Source: Shewanella sairae (GTDB lineage: Bacteria; Pseudomonadota; Gammaproteobacteria; Enterobacterales; Shewanellaceae). From it: 52,458 nucleotides of DNA. This document shows, one piece after another, positions 7,461-15,437 of the stretch (positions within the stretch are counted from its first letter, which is position 1; every line of letters starts with the position of its first letter). The notes beneath the pieces were generated by a model. The model did no database searches. It saw nothing but the letters and a program-made list of their open reading frames with translations, and had not been told where the DNA came from. The DNA is taken from NCBI RefSeq assembly GCF_023283535.1, contig NZ_JAKILT010000037.1:1-52458 (forward strand), in the 5' to 3' direction. Both the position numbers and the translations under genes were made by a program.

Positions 7461-7625
7461 TGGCTGCTCCGTTGCTGATCTCTAAGCTGGTAATGGTTCT
7501 ATAAACGTCATACAGGCTAAAAAGGGTTATCCATTGGTAGATTAATTTACGCCAGCCGGGTATGTATCACAAGTTACTGAGTTTGTTATCGCGGAATAAA
7601 GAATTACAGTTTTAGCGCTTAAAAT

Positions 7626-7651
7626 AAAAGTGGCCACAATGGGCCACTTTT
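7626..7651 (-). terminator. Intrinsic terminator of moeA-moeB
   Basis: AAAAGTGGCC (7626-7635) pairs with GGCCACTTTT (7642-7651) around a 6-nt loop, and the minus strand continues with a T-rich stretch. It lies 27 nt beyond the moeB stop. Confidence 0.85.
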
Positions 7652-7677
7652 AAAAAGGTAAAACAACCCGCTTCTGC

Positions 7678-8445
7678 CTAGCCACAGATTTTGCATTGCG
7701 GCATTTTTGGTAGCTTCATTTCGCGAAACTCCATGGTCATGGCATCGATCATCAAAATGCGTCCCGCTAAGGTCTTACCCATATTGGCTATTACCTTAAT
7801 GGCTTCCACTGCTTGTAAACAACCAATCATACCCACTACAGGTGCTAAAATGCCTGATTCAACACAGCTAAGCTGCTGCTCACCAAATAGTTTACTAAAA
7901 CAATGATAACAAGGCGTGCTGTCTTGATAGTCAAATACCGTGACCATGCCTTCCATGCGAATAGCAGCTGCTGAAATCAATGGCTTTTTATGTTTAAAGC
8001 AACTTTGATTGAGTTGTTCACGTACGGCAACATTATCGGTGCAATCCATCACAATCGAATGCTCGGCAACCAGAGCATCAATTTCATGGTCGTCCAGCAC
8101 CGCATTGATGGTATCAATCTGAATATGCGGGTTTAGCGCCATCAGGCTTTGCTTAGCTGAGTCGACTTTTGCTTGGCCAACATTGGCATCTTGATGCAAC
8201 ACTTGGCGCTGTAAGTTCGAGATCTCAACAGTATCAAAATCGACTAAGGTCATTGCGCCTGCGCCTGCAACCGCTAAGTATTGACTCGCAGCGCAGCCTA
8301 GACCGCCTGCACCGATAATCAGTACCTTGGCTTGTTTCAGCTTTTCTTGGCCGTCGAAGTCCATCGATTTAATCGATATTTGGCGGCTATAACGCAAAAT
8401 CTCAGCGTCAGATAATATTTCGTCTGTTGCATGGTTTTCGGACAT
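7678..8445 (-). CDS. moeB: Molybdopterin-synthase adenylyltransferase MoeB
   Basis: This 255-residue E1-like enzyme uses ATP to adenylate the C terminus of MoaD so that sulfur can be added for molybdopterin synthesis. It shows the Rossmann motif IGAGGLGCAASQYL near residue 45, DFDTVEISNLQRQ, and the zinc-binding pairs CYHC and, at the very C terminus, CKIC. The reading frame extends one codon upstream to a TTG, but the ATG at 8445 is a better start and fits the family. It follows moeA by about 30 nt on the same strand, a common pairing. The length is right for MoeB and too short for MoeBR proteins that carry a rhodanese domain. Confidence 0.95.
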   Translation of the reverse strand: MSENHATDEILSDAEILRYSRQISIKSMDFDGQEKLKQAKVLIIGAGGLGCAASQYLAVAGAGAMTLVDFDTVEISNLQRQVLHQDANVGQAKVDSAKQSLMALNPHIQIDTINAVLDDHEIDALVAEHSIVMDCTDNVAVREQLNQSCFKHKKPLISAAAIRMEGMVTVFDYQDSTPCYHCFSKLFGEQQLSCVESGILAPVVGMIGCLQAVEAIKVIANMGKTLAGRILMIDAMTMEFREMKLPKMPQCKICG

Positions 8446-8478
8446 CAAATAGATCTCATATATTTACGCTAAATATGT

Positions 8479-9723
8479 TTAGCAAAGCACGCCATTAAAA
8501 GGCTCTACAGTAACTTGGGCGCCATTGCTTAAACCATCACAGTCTTGGGCTAGGATGATAAAACAGTTGGCGAGTGTCATTGATGTCAGCATGCCAGAGC
8601 CTTGGCCGCCAGTAATAACGACTTCAGCCTCTCCTGCTGCGTTATAGCTTAAAATGGCACGTTGGTACTCAACACGGCCAGCTTGTTTGCGGATCTCGCC
8701 TTTAAGTGTAGCGGTGAGTGTCACGGGTTTGGTTTGCGGTAGGCCTTGCATTTTAGTTAGCAATGGCCACACAAGCTTGTAAAAGGTCACCATAGAAGAT
8801 ACTGGATTACCAGGTAGACCACAGAATATCGCGTCACCTAAGTGACCAAAAGCAAAGGGCTTACCGGGTTTAATGGCGAGTTTCCAAAAGGTGATTTGGC
8901 CTTCTTCATCCAAAATTTGCTTGGTATAGTCGGCGTCACCGACAGATACCCCACCAGATGTCAGTACCATATCGGCACACTCTGAGGCTGTTTTAAATGC
9001 TTGGCGAATGGTTTCTTTGTCGTCTTCAATCACGCCTAAATCAATCCATTCAATATTGCCACGGCTAAGTAAGCCTTGAATGCTGTAGCGGTTTGAGTCG
9101 TAGATTTGGCCTGGGCCTAATTCACTGCCCACTGGGCGCAGCTCATCTCCAGTTGAGAAAAATGCCACTTTAACAATACGTTTAACGCGCAGCTGGCTAG
9201 CACCGATAGTGGCAAGCACGCCCATTTCGGCTGCACCAATTAAGGTGCCAGCAGTTAATACTTTGGTACCACTGGTGAGCTCTTCGCCCCGAAGACGTAC
9301 GTTAGCACCTAGTTCTTTCGGGGCTTCAATACTGATTTGGTCGCCATCAGCGCTGACTTTTTCTTGCATCTGCACTGTATCGTAACCACTTGGTAACGGT
9401 GCGCCAGTCATAATACGAACGCAACCACCTTGGATACATTTACCCTCAAACGGGTGGCCGGCAAAAGACTGACCAATTAATGTTAGCGGTGTACCAGTAG
9501 ATAGATCTGCAAAGTTAAAGGCATAACCATCCATTGCTGAATTATTGAATGGTGGAAGATCGATATGTGAAGCGAGATCTTCTGCTAGCACTCGGCCTAA
9601 TGCTTGTGGCAATGTCACGACTTCTGAGTCTGTGATGGGTTTTACTTGCTCGAGTAATTTAACGATAGCCTGATCGGGATGCATTAGGCTAGGTTGAGAA
9701 CATGGATCTGCATGAGTCTGCAT
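8479..9723 (-). CDS. moeA: Molybdopterin molybdenumtransferase MoeA
   Basis: This 414-residue cytosolic enzyme inserts molybdenum into adenylated molybdopterin. Family landmarks are PPFNNSAMDGYAF near residue 57, the MTGAPLP segment, FSTGDELRPVG, the LTSGGVSVGDADYT loop that binds the cofactor, and FCGLPGNPVSS near 320. Length matches the usual value of about 410. An AAGGA ribosome-binding site lies 8 nt before the ATG. It is the first gene of a moeA-moeB operon that ends in a clear terminator. Confidence 0.96.
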   Translation of the reverse strand: MQTHADPCSQPSLMHPDQAIVKLLEQVKPITDSEVVTLPQALGRVLAEDLASHIDLPPFNNSAMDGYAFNFADLSTGTPLTLIGQSFAGHPFEGKCIQGGCVRIMTGAPLPSGYDTVQMQEKVSADGDQISIEAPKELGANVRLRGEELTSGTKVLTAGTLIGAAEMGVLATIGASQLRVKRIVKVAFFSTGDELRPVGSELGPGQIYDSNRYSIQGLLSRGNIEWIDLGVIEDDKETIRQAFKTASECADMVLTSGGVSVGDADYTKQILDEEGQITFWKLAIKPGKPFAFGHLGDAIFCGLPGNPVSSMVTFYKLVWPLLTKMQGLPQTKPVTLTATLKGEIRKQAGRVEYQRAILSYNAAGEAEVVITGGQGSGMLTSMTLANCFIILAQDCDGLSNGAQVTVEPFNGVLC

Positions 9724-9961
9724 CTATCTATCCTTGAGAGGTAAATCGGAACATTAAGTAAAAACGAATATAGTGCATTATGCCACGGTGAATACAGATG
9801 GCTATGATCTGCGCGGCAGTTTTTAAAACCAGTAAAAAAAGCGTGAATTTAATCAGCCCTGATTCAGTTTAGGTTTTGTCGAGCATCATGTTTTCCTTAA
9901 CCCTGATTTAACTGACTTTTTTGTTAAAAACTATCGGAATTAAGGTAACTCAAAACTTTGT

Positions 9962-9982
9962 AAATGAAAACTATTATTATTT
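9962..9982. promoter_or_regulatory. Putative Fur box upstream of ftnA
   Basis: A 21-bp site starting AAATGAAAAC and ending ATTATTATTT matches the palindromic Fur consensus (AAATGATAAT, N, ATTATCATTT) at 17 of 20 defined positions by my count. It lies about 90 nt before the ftnA ATG, in an AT-rich tract. Iron control of a ferritin gene by Fur is well known, so the location makes sense. The remaining 348-nt gap shows only a short AATCAG-CC-CTGATT dyad at 9851-9864. Confidence 0.6.
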
Positions 9983-10071
9983 AATTAACAATCACTTAAG
10001 TAAATTTTATTGCAATTGTTTACTAGCTTTATAACAATGTGGGCATAAACAGAAAGCCTTAAGGAATAGAT

Positions 10072-10599
10072 ATGCTAGCCCAGAAGATGATTGACCAGTT
10101 AAATGACCAGATCAATATGGAGTTCTTCTCCTCTAACCTGTACTTACAAATGAGTGCATGGTGTGAAGACAAAGGCTTTGAAGGTGCAGCTAAGTTTATG
10201 CGCGCTCATGCGGATGAAGAGATGGGGCACATGCACCGCCTATTTACTTATGTTAGTGAAACCGGTGGTATGCCATTGCTTGGTACCATTGAAGCACCGC
10301 AGTCTGATTTCCCATCATTACTGGCTTTGTTTGAATATACTTACGAACATGAGCAGTTGATTACCAAGAAAATTAACGAGCTTGCTCACGCAGCATTTAC
10401 CAATCAAGACTACTCGACCTTTAACTTCCTGCAGTGGTATGTGTCTGAGCAGCATGAAGAAGAAAAGCTATTTAAGTCTATCGTAGATAAAATTCGCCTA
10501 GTGGGTGAAGACGGCAAAGCGTTATTCTTTGTAGATAAAGATTTAGCTCAAATGGCTGTTGAAGAATCTGCAAGTGTGATGACTAGCGCTGCAGAATAA
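10072..10599 (+). CDS. ftnA: Bacterial non-heme ferritin FtnA
   Basis: This 175-residue subunit of the 24-mer iron-storage protein oxidises Fe(II) and stores the mineral. All ferroxidase residues of Escherichia coli FtnA are at the same numbers: Glu17, Glu50, His53, Glu94, Gln127 and Glu130. The third-site glutamates Glu49, Glu126 and Glu129 are present as well. No bacterioferritin heme methionine pattern is evident, which supports FtnA. An AAGGA ribosome-binding site precedes the ATG. It is a single-gene unit with a Fur-like site upstream and a strong terminator behind, and is likely induced when iron is plentiful. Confidence 0.96.
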   Translation: MLAQKMIDQLNDQINMEFFSSNLYLQMSAWCEDKGFEGAAKFMRAHADEEMGHMHRLFTYVSETGGMPLLGTIEAPQSDFPSLLALFEYTYEHEQLITKKINELAHAAFTNQDYSTFNFLQWYVSEQHEEEKLFKSIVDKIRLVGEDGKALFFVDKDLAQMAVEESASVMTSAAE

Positions 10600-10616
10600 G
10601 CGTTAATTTCCTTAAT

Positions 10617-10648
10617 AAAATAGCAGCCTATGGCTGCTATTTTTGTTT
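10617..10648. terminator. Intrinsic terminator after ftnA
   Basis: AAAATAGCAGCC (10617-10628) pairs with GGCTGCTATTTT (10632-10643) around a 3-nt loop, then a T-rich tail. The A-rich left arm makes it usable on the minus strand for the diguanylate cyclase gene as well. Confidence 0.88.
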
Positions 10649-10652
10649 CTGA

Positions 10653-13600
10653 TTATTGCACTGCCGCTAATTCAGTTGGCAAAGTTAAGTAGTCAAATGG
10701 CTTTGCTTGTAGCAAGTGGGCTAATAGCTTAATGTTCGATAATGGCTTTGACATTAAATAGCCTTGAGCATAATCACAGCCTAAATCTCGCAAAAAGTCC
10801 CATTGTTCAACGGTTTCAACCCCTTCAGCGACTAAAGGTAAGTCAAGGTTTTTTGCCATCATGACAATGGCTTTGATTAGCTTCTTATCTGAGGTGTTAA
10901 CCAGTACTTTATCGATAAAGCTTTTATCGATTTTAATGACGGAAATAGGGCACTGAGTTAAATAACTTAATGCCGAATAACCGGTACCAAAATCATCAAG
11001 GTAGATATCAACACCGAGTTGTTTGATGGCATCTAAGATCTGCAAGCATTGCGGTTTATCTTCAATCAAAATGCTTTCGGTGATCTCAATATGGATATAT
11101 TTTGCTGCTATTGCGTGTTCAGCAAGGGCGTCTTTGAGCACATTGTAAAAACTGATCCCTTTTGAATTAATACACTGACGACCGGAGACATTAATCGCCA
11201 TGCTGATCATTAAGCCTTGGGCGTGTAGCTGAGCGAGATCGGTTAAAGCTTGATGTAATATCCACTCACCTAAAGGATCAATTAATCCCGTTTCTTCTGC
11301 TATTGGAATAAAATCTTCTGGCGAAATTAGGCCAAACTCTGGGTCTTGCCAACGGATCAGCGCCTCTACACTGGTAATTGCACCACTGCGCATATCTATG
11401 ATGGGTTGATACTCAAGATAAAACTCTGACAGTTTCACTGCTTTGCGCAGTCTTTGCTCTAGGTGCATGCGTGCGAGCATTTCAACGTTCATTTCTGGTG
11501 AGAAATATTGATAATGGGCGCGACCATCACGCTTAGCCTGATACATTGCTGTTTCTGAGTTATGTAGAAGTATTTCAATATCTTGGCCATCTTCCGGATA
11601 GAAAGCGATACCGAAGCTTGATGAAATGCTAGTTTCTTTACCGTCGAGATAAAATGGGCGAGAAAGCGCATCACTTAATTTTTGTGCTAAAGACTCAACG
11701 CCTGAGCTCTTGCTATTCAGTGGAGCAATAATAAGGAACTCATCACCGCCAATACGGGCAACGGAATCACTTGCACCTAAAACCGCTTCTAGCCGTGTTG
11801 CTGATTGCTTAAGGACTTTATTGCCTGCTGCATGGCCATGTAATTCATTAATATACTTAAATCTATCTAAATCGATAAAGAAAATAGCAACTTGGCTGTT
11901 GTCTTTTTTTGCATTATCAATGGCATGTTGTAGGCGAGTAGAAAATAGGTGACGATTAGGCAGCTTGGTTAAGGCGTCATAATTGCTTTTATACCAAAGG
12001 TCTTGTTCATATTGTTTATTGTTACTAACGTCAAGAAATAGACCGATATATTGAACGGTTTCGTTGAGGTCATTTTTTACCGCGGTAATTTTAAGGTATT
12101 CGGGATAAATTTGGCCGTCTTTGCGCTTATTCCATATCTCACCTTCCCAGCAATTGTTGTCTGTTAACGATTGCCATAACTCCTGATAAAAATCACTCTG
12201 ATGGTGATCAGAGCTTAAAATGCTGGTTTTTTTGCCTTTTACATCTGCTAGCTGGTAACCGGTAATTTTAGTAAATGCGGGATTGACGAGTTCAATACAA
12301 TTATTGGCATCGGTCACCATGATCCCTTCTGCTGAATGGCTAAACACGGCAGAGGCTTGATGCAGCGCTAACTTAGATTTCATTCGTTCTGAGACCATTT
12401 GATTAATTGCTGCAGAAATCTGCGCAAGTTCATCACTTCCTTGAACGGCTAAATCTAATGCTAAGTCAGGTTGCTGAGCTAGCTTTTCGACATCAGTAAC
12501 GATATTTGTGACAGAGTTTATCAGGTTGTCAGCAATGCTTTTTCCGATTAAATATACGAGGTAAAAAAGCAATAAGCCGGCAAATAAACTAATGTATAAA
12601 TAGGATAATAACCGCTGCTTTTCGATCTCATTTTGGCGCGCAATCTTCTCTGCCAATTGTGTACTCAATAGGTGTAAATCATTGATAGTTGATGTTGATG
12701 CTTGCCACCAGTCTGTGCTTTTTAACAAGGGTTGTTGCTTTAACTGCTGTAAAACTTCATGAGTAACTTTGTCTAAAAGTACCAATTCCGAATTGGAATT
12801 AAGTATTGGCTGTTTAGTGGATTCTGTTTGGGTTATCAGCGCTTGATAGTGGTTATTGCTTCGCTTGAGTTGAGCTATGAGTTGTTGCTGATTTTGAGTT
12901 AGTGCATGCTTGTTCTCTAACTGAATTAAGGCTGTTTGGATTGCAAACGCGCTCTCTTTAAAGCTGTTTAGGTAATTTGGATTAAGGGTTGTGATATAGC
13001 TATTAAAATTATCGATTAACCCTTTATATCCAAACAGATTGCTAATCATATTAACTTGCTTGGTAAACTGTGCTTGTTGTCTTATTTTTGTTCGAATTTC
13101 TGAAAGTTGTTGATGGTGAGGACTTGTCATAAACAAACTAAATTTCGCTAGATTATCCTTGGTCATAATAACGAAGGCATTATCGATAGCATTTTTGAGT
13201 TGATTGTTTAGTCGGCTGATTCTTTCAAAGTCTTCGATGATAAATGTAGGTGACGACAATGCTTGATTAACTAACATTCGTTCTTGGCTGGCTAATGCCT
13301 GAATTTTTAAAATATTGAGTAAATCAGATTGAATAAGAACTTGATAAGAATTATCACTTTTAAAGCGTAATTGAGAGCTAAAGTTAATTAGCTTTTGCGT
13401 CGCTTGAGAGTAAAAATTGAAGTGATCCGGATAGTTTAGCTCAATAATGCGTTGTCTTGCTGTAATGAGATTCTTTCGGGCACTGCTAGCCCGGTGAATC
13501 TGAGCTTCTAGAGAATCAAACAGTTCTGCATCTTTTTTTATATTCAGTAGTGTCTTTGCGAGAGAAGGCGCGCCAGCCAGTTTATCAATACTTTTATCGG

Positions 13601-13874
13601 TTTGCTGCCACTGTAACAGCAATGCTTGTTTGAATAGTTGCCCATTGCTGCTTAGGTACCCAGTTGATAGACCATGTTCTTTTTGTAGTTCATTGATAAG
13701 GCTTTCAATGGCGAGAGAAGCTTTGATTGCCTGCACATTGGTATCAGCAAGTTGATACTGCTTGAGCAATGTTGAGGTGCTCACTATCGCCAATAATACC
13801 AATATAAATACAGGCAAAGAAGCTGACAAAAAGAGTTTTTTCTTTAAGCTCAATCGGCTTAATTTGGGTAACAT
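10653..13874 (-). CDS. Membrane sensor with HAMP, PAS, GGDEF and EAL domains
   Basis: This 1073-residue protein is predicted to control the second messenger cyclic di-GMP. Reading along it: membrane helix at 13-32, a periplasmic helical sensor of about 390 residues resembling nitrate/nitrite-sensing-type regions (conserved KEHGLSTGYLSS near 65), and a second helix at 423-443. Then follow HAMP (444-497), PAS (about 505-615), GGDEF (about 630-790) and EAL (about 803-1060). The cyclase site is intact (RIGGDEF, 707-713). The phosphodiesterase motifs are also intact (EAL at 837-839, DDFGTGYS at 960-967, EGVE at 1017-1020). Either activity could dominate. It is a lone gene with no partner nearby, and the ligand is not evident from sequence. 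Confidence 0.9.
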   Translation of the reverse strand: MLPKLSRLSLKKKLFLSASLPVFILVLLAIVSTSTLLKQYQLADTNVQAIKASLAIESLINELQKEHGLSTGYLSSNGQLFKQALLLQWQQTDKSIDKLAGAPSLAKTLLNIKKDAELFDSLEAQIHRASSARKNLITARQRIIELNYPDHFNFYSQATQKLINFSSQLRFKSDNSYQVLIQSDLLNILKIQALASQERMLVNQALSSPTFIIEDFERISRLNNQLKNAIDNAFVIMTKDNLAKFSLFMTSPHHQQLSEIRTKIRQQAQFTKQVNMISNLFGYKGLIDNFNSYITTLNPNYLNSFKESAFAIQTALIQLENKHALTQNQQQLIAQLKRSNNHYQALITQTESTKQPILNSNSELVLLDKVTHEVLQQLKQQPLLKSTDWWQASTSTINDLHLLSTQLAEKIARQNEIEKQRLLSYLYISLFAGLLLFYLVYLIGKSIADNLINSVTNIVTDVEKLAQQPDLALDLAVQGSDELAQISAAINQMVSERMKSKLALHQASAVFSHSAEGIMVTDANNCIELVNPAFTKITGYQLADVKGKKTSILSSDHHQSDFYQELWQSLTDNNCWEGEIWNKRKDGQIYPEYLKITAVKNDLNETVQYIGLFLDVSNNKQYEQDLWYKSNYDALTKLPNRHLFSTRLQHAIDNAKKDNSQVAIFFIDLDRFKYINELHGHAAGNKVLKQSATRLEAVLGASDSVARIGGDEFLIIAPLNSKSSGVESLAQKLSDALSRPFYLDGKETSISSSFGIAFYPEDGQDIEILLHNSETAMYQAKRDGRAHYQYFSPEMNVEMLARMHLEQRLRKAVKLSEFYLEYQPIIDMRSGAITSVEALIRWQDPEFGLISPEDFIPIAEETGLIDPLGEWILHQALTDLAQLHAQGLMISMAINVSGRQCINSKGISFYNVLKDALAEHAIAAKYIHIEITESILIEDKPQCLQILDAIKQLGVDIYLDDFGTGYSALSYLTQCPISVIKIDKSFIDKVLVNTSDKKLIKAIVMMAKNLDLPLVAEGVETVEQWDFLRDLGCDYAQGYLMSKPLSNIKLLAHLLQAKPFDYLTLPTELAAVQ

Positions 13875-14140
13875 TTGATTCTAACCCTCCACGGGGTGCA
13901 ATTCGCGCCGTGTTAATTAGTTAAGGATGAAAATGTAAAAAGTGTAAGATATAACCATATAAGTTGTAAGGTGTCTCAGATACTTCATGGAAGTCTAATC
14001 TATGTCACGATTTTTAATCGCTTGAATCAAATATGTGACCATAATTGGGCTGTTGAGGGTATTTTACTGCATTTTTGTAGAGAAGGAATACTAATTGTTA
14101 CTGGGATAAGGTGTTGATGATTATTGACATTCTTAATATG

Positions 14141-14174
14141 GTTTAGCAACTATTAGAGGGAATAGTTGCTAAAC
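14141..14174. repeat. Perfect 14-bp inverted repeat between ribB and the c-di-GMP gene
   Basis: GTTTAGCAACTATT (14141-14154) and AATAGTTGCTAAAC (14161-14174) form a perfect hairpin with a 6-nt loop, 29 nt beyond the ribB stop. There is no T-run on either side, so it may be a transcript-end stabiliser, a weak terminator or a protein site. The rest of the 328-nt gap (13875-14202) shows nothing else I can support. Confidence 0.6.
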
Positions 14175-14202
14175 CTATCGGTGCGACTCTTTTGACTAAA
14201 GA

Positions 14203-14841
14203 CTATTGGCTATTACGGTAAGCCACGATATCTTCAATTGTCAGTACCGGCATATCGTGCTGCTGACCAAATTCGATGATTTCAGGTAAGCGAGCCATAG
14301 TCCCATCAGGCAATGTCACTTCACATAACACCCCAAAAGGTTTTAACCCGGCAAGTTTCATTAAGTCTACTGTGCCTTCAGTGTGGCCGCGACGTTCTAA
14401 TACTCCGCCTGGGCGGGCACGTAGTGGGTATACATGGCCTGGGCGAGCTAAGTCATCAGGTTTAGCGCTATCAGCAATCGCTGCTTTAATCGTGGTAACA
14501 CGATCAGCAGCTGAAACGCCGGTTGTCACCCCTTCTTTGGCTTCGATACTCACAGTAAATGCGGTGCCGTACTGGCTGTTGTTATCACTAACCATTGGTG
14601 GCAACTGTAGCTGCTCGATTCGTTCGTCAGTTAAACAAAGACAAACAATGCCACTGCACTCGCGAATAAGCAGTGCCATTTGTTGGTTGGTTAGGGTTTC
14701 GGCTGAATAGATCAGATCGCCTTCGTTTTCACGATCTTCATCATCTACCACTAACACACCTTTGCCTTGGCGTAGTGCGGTAAGCGCAGCATTAACACGT
14801 TCGATTGGATTGCCATAAGCGGCAAGTAAAGACTGATTCAT
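14203..14841 (-). CDS. ribB: 3,4-dihydroxy-2-butanone 4-phosphate synthase RibB
   Basis: This 212-residue enzyme makes 3,4-dihydroxy-2-butanone 4-phosphate from ribulose 5-phosphate for riboflavin synthesis. The acidic metal-binding stretch [13 protein letters not shown] is near residue 33. The [13 protein letters not shown] segment with the catalytic residues is near 150. No GTP cyclohydrolase II domain is fused, so it is RibB, not RibBA. Two ATGs lie 9 nt apart. I chose the inner one ([10 protein letters not shown]), because AAGGA sits 8 nt upstream and it matches the usual RibB N terminus. Expression is controlled by the FMN riboswitch upstream. Confidence 0.95.
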   Translation of the reverse strand: MNQSLLAAYGNPIERVNAALTALRQGKGVLVVDDEDRENEGDLIYSAETLTNQQMALLIRECSGIVCLCLTDERIEQLQLPPMVSDNNSQYGTAFTVSIEAKEGVTTGVSAADRVTTIKAAIADSAKPDDLARPGHVYPLRARPGGVLERRGHTEGTVDLMKLAGLKPFGVLCEVTLPDGTMARLPEIIEFGQQHDMPVLTIEDIVAYRNSQ

Positions 14842-15003
14842 GGATAACATCCTTAAAATACGACATTGGGTTGACCAGAATCAGGGCGTGCAGAAAATGG
14901 CACATACCTATAGCCAAAAGTGGCATTAAGGGATGCGCATAATAAGATCAACGCAGAGCCCCATAAAGCCAACCATAGCTTAAGGTTCTCTGGTTTTTTC
15001 TTA

Positions 15004-15247
15004 TATTCTCTTTCATCCGGACTCAGTGTACTGACTTACATCAATACTCATTACCGTCGGCTCTGGAGTAGGTACAACCTTAGAAACGACGGGCGTCGTA
15101 GTTAAGGTCTGTTTACCAGATCTGCTGACCCTAGTTGATATTCAGCGCTATTTATATAGCGTAAACTAGGCGCTCGCGGGCTTTTATATGGCAATGACTC
15201 ACCTTATAACTTACCGCCGGTGGGGAGTTACACCCCGCCCTGAGAAT
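15004..15247 (-). ncRNA. FMN riboswitch (RFN element) in the ribB leader
   Basis: On the minus strand the conserved blocks occur in order: TTCTCAGGGCGGGGTG, CCCCACCGGCGGTAA, AGCCCGCGAGCGC, GGTCAGCAGATCTGG, CCAGAGCCGACGGT and AGTCCGGATGAAAGAGAAT. The usual variable arm is present as CCTAGTT/AACTAGG with an inner CGCTAT/ATAGCG stem. A second arm, normally a small loop between CTGG and CCAG, is enlarged to about 47 nt and folds into a long interrupted stem (15071-15117). About 160 nt separate the aptamer from the ribB start and must hold the expression platform. FMN binding should lower ribB expression. The DNA from 15248 to 15437 holds promoters for ribB and ptrB that I could not place with confidence. 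Confidence 0.95.
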
Positions 15248-15437
15248 TATCTTGGTTAAAGAGCATACAATTATGCGCGTTAATCAAGTGGCGCTATGTT
15301 GCCCCTTATTGAATAAAATGACAAGCTGACGTGGCAAAATGGCGCGCTAGCGCAATAAATGAACAAAAATATCGATTAAAGTGTACTAACACTTCGCGCG
15401 TCAACTCCCCGCGATATGACTATTTGGATGTAATGAT

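Noticed and set aside
14276..14710. 144-codon plus-strand frame inside ribB
   Set aside because: It lies wholly within ribB, has no ribosome-binding site and encodes no recognisable domain.
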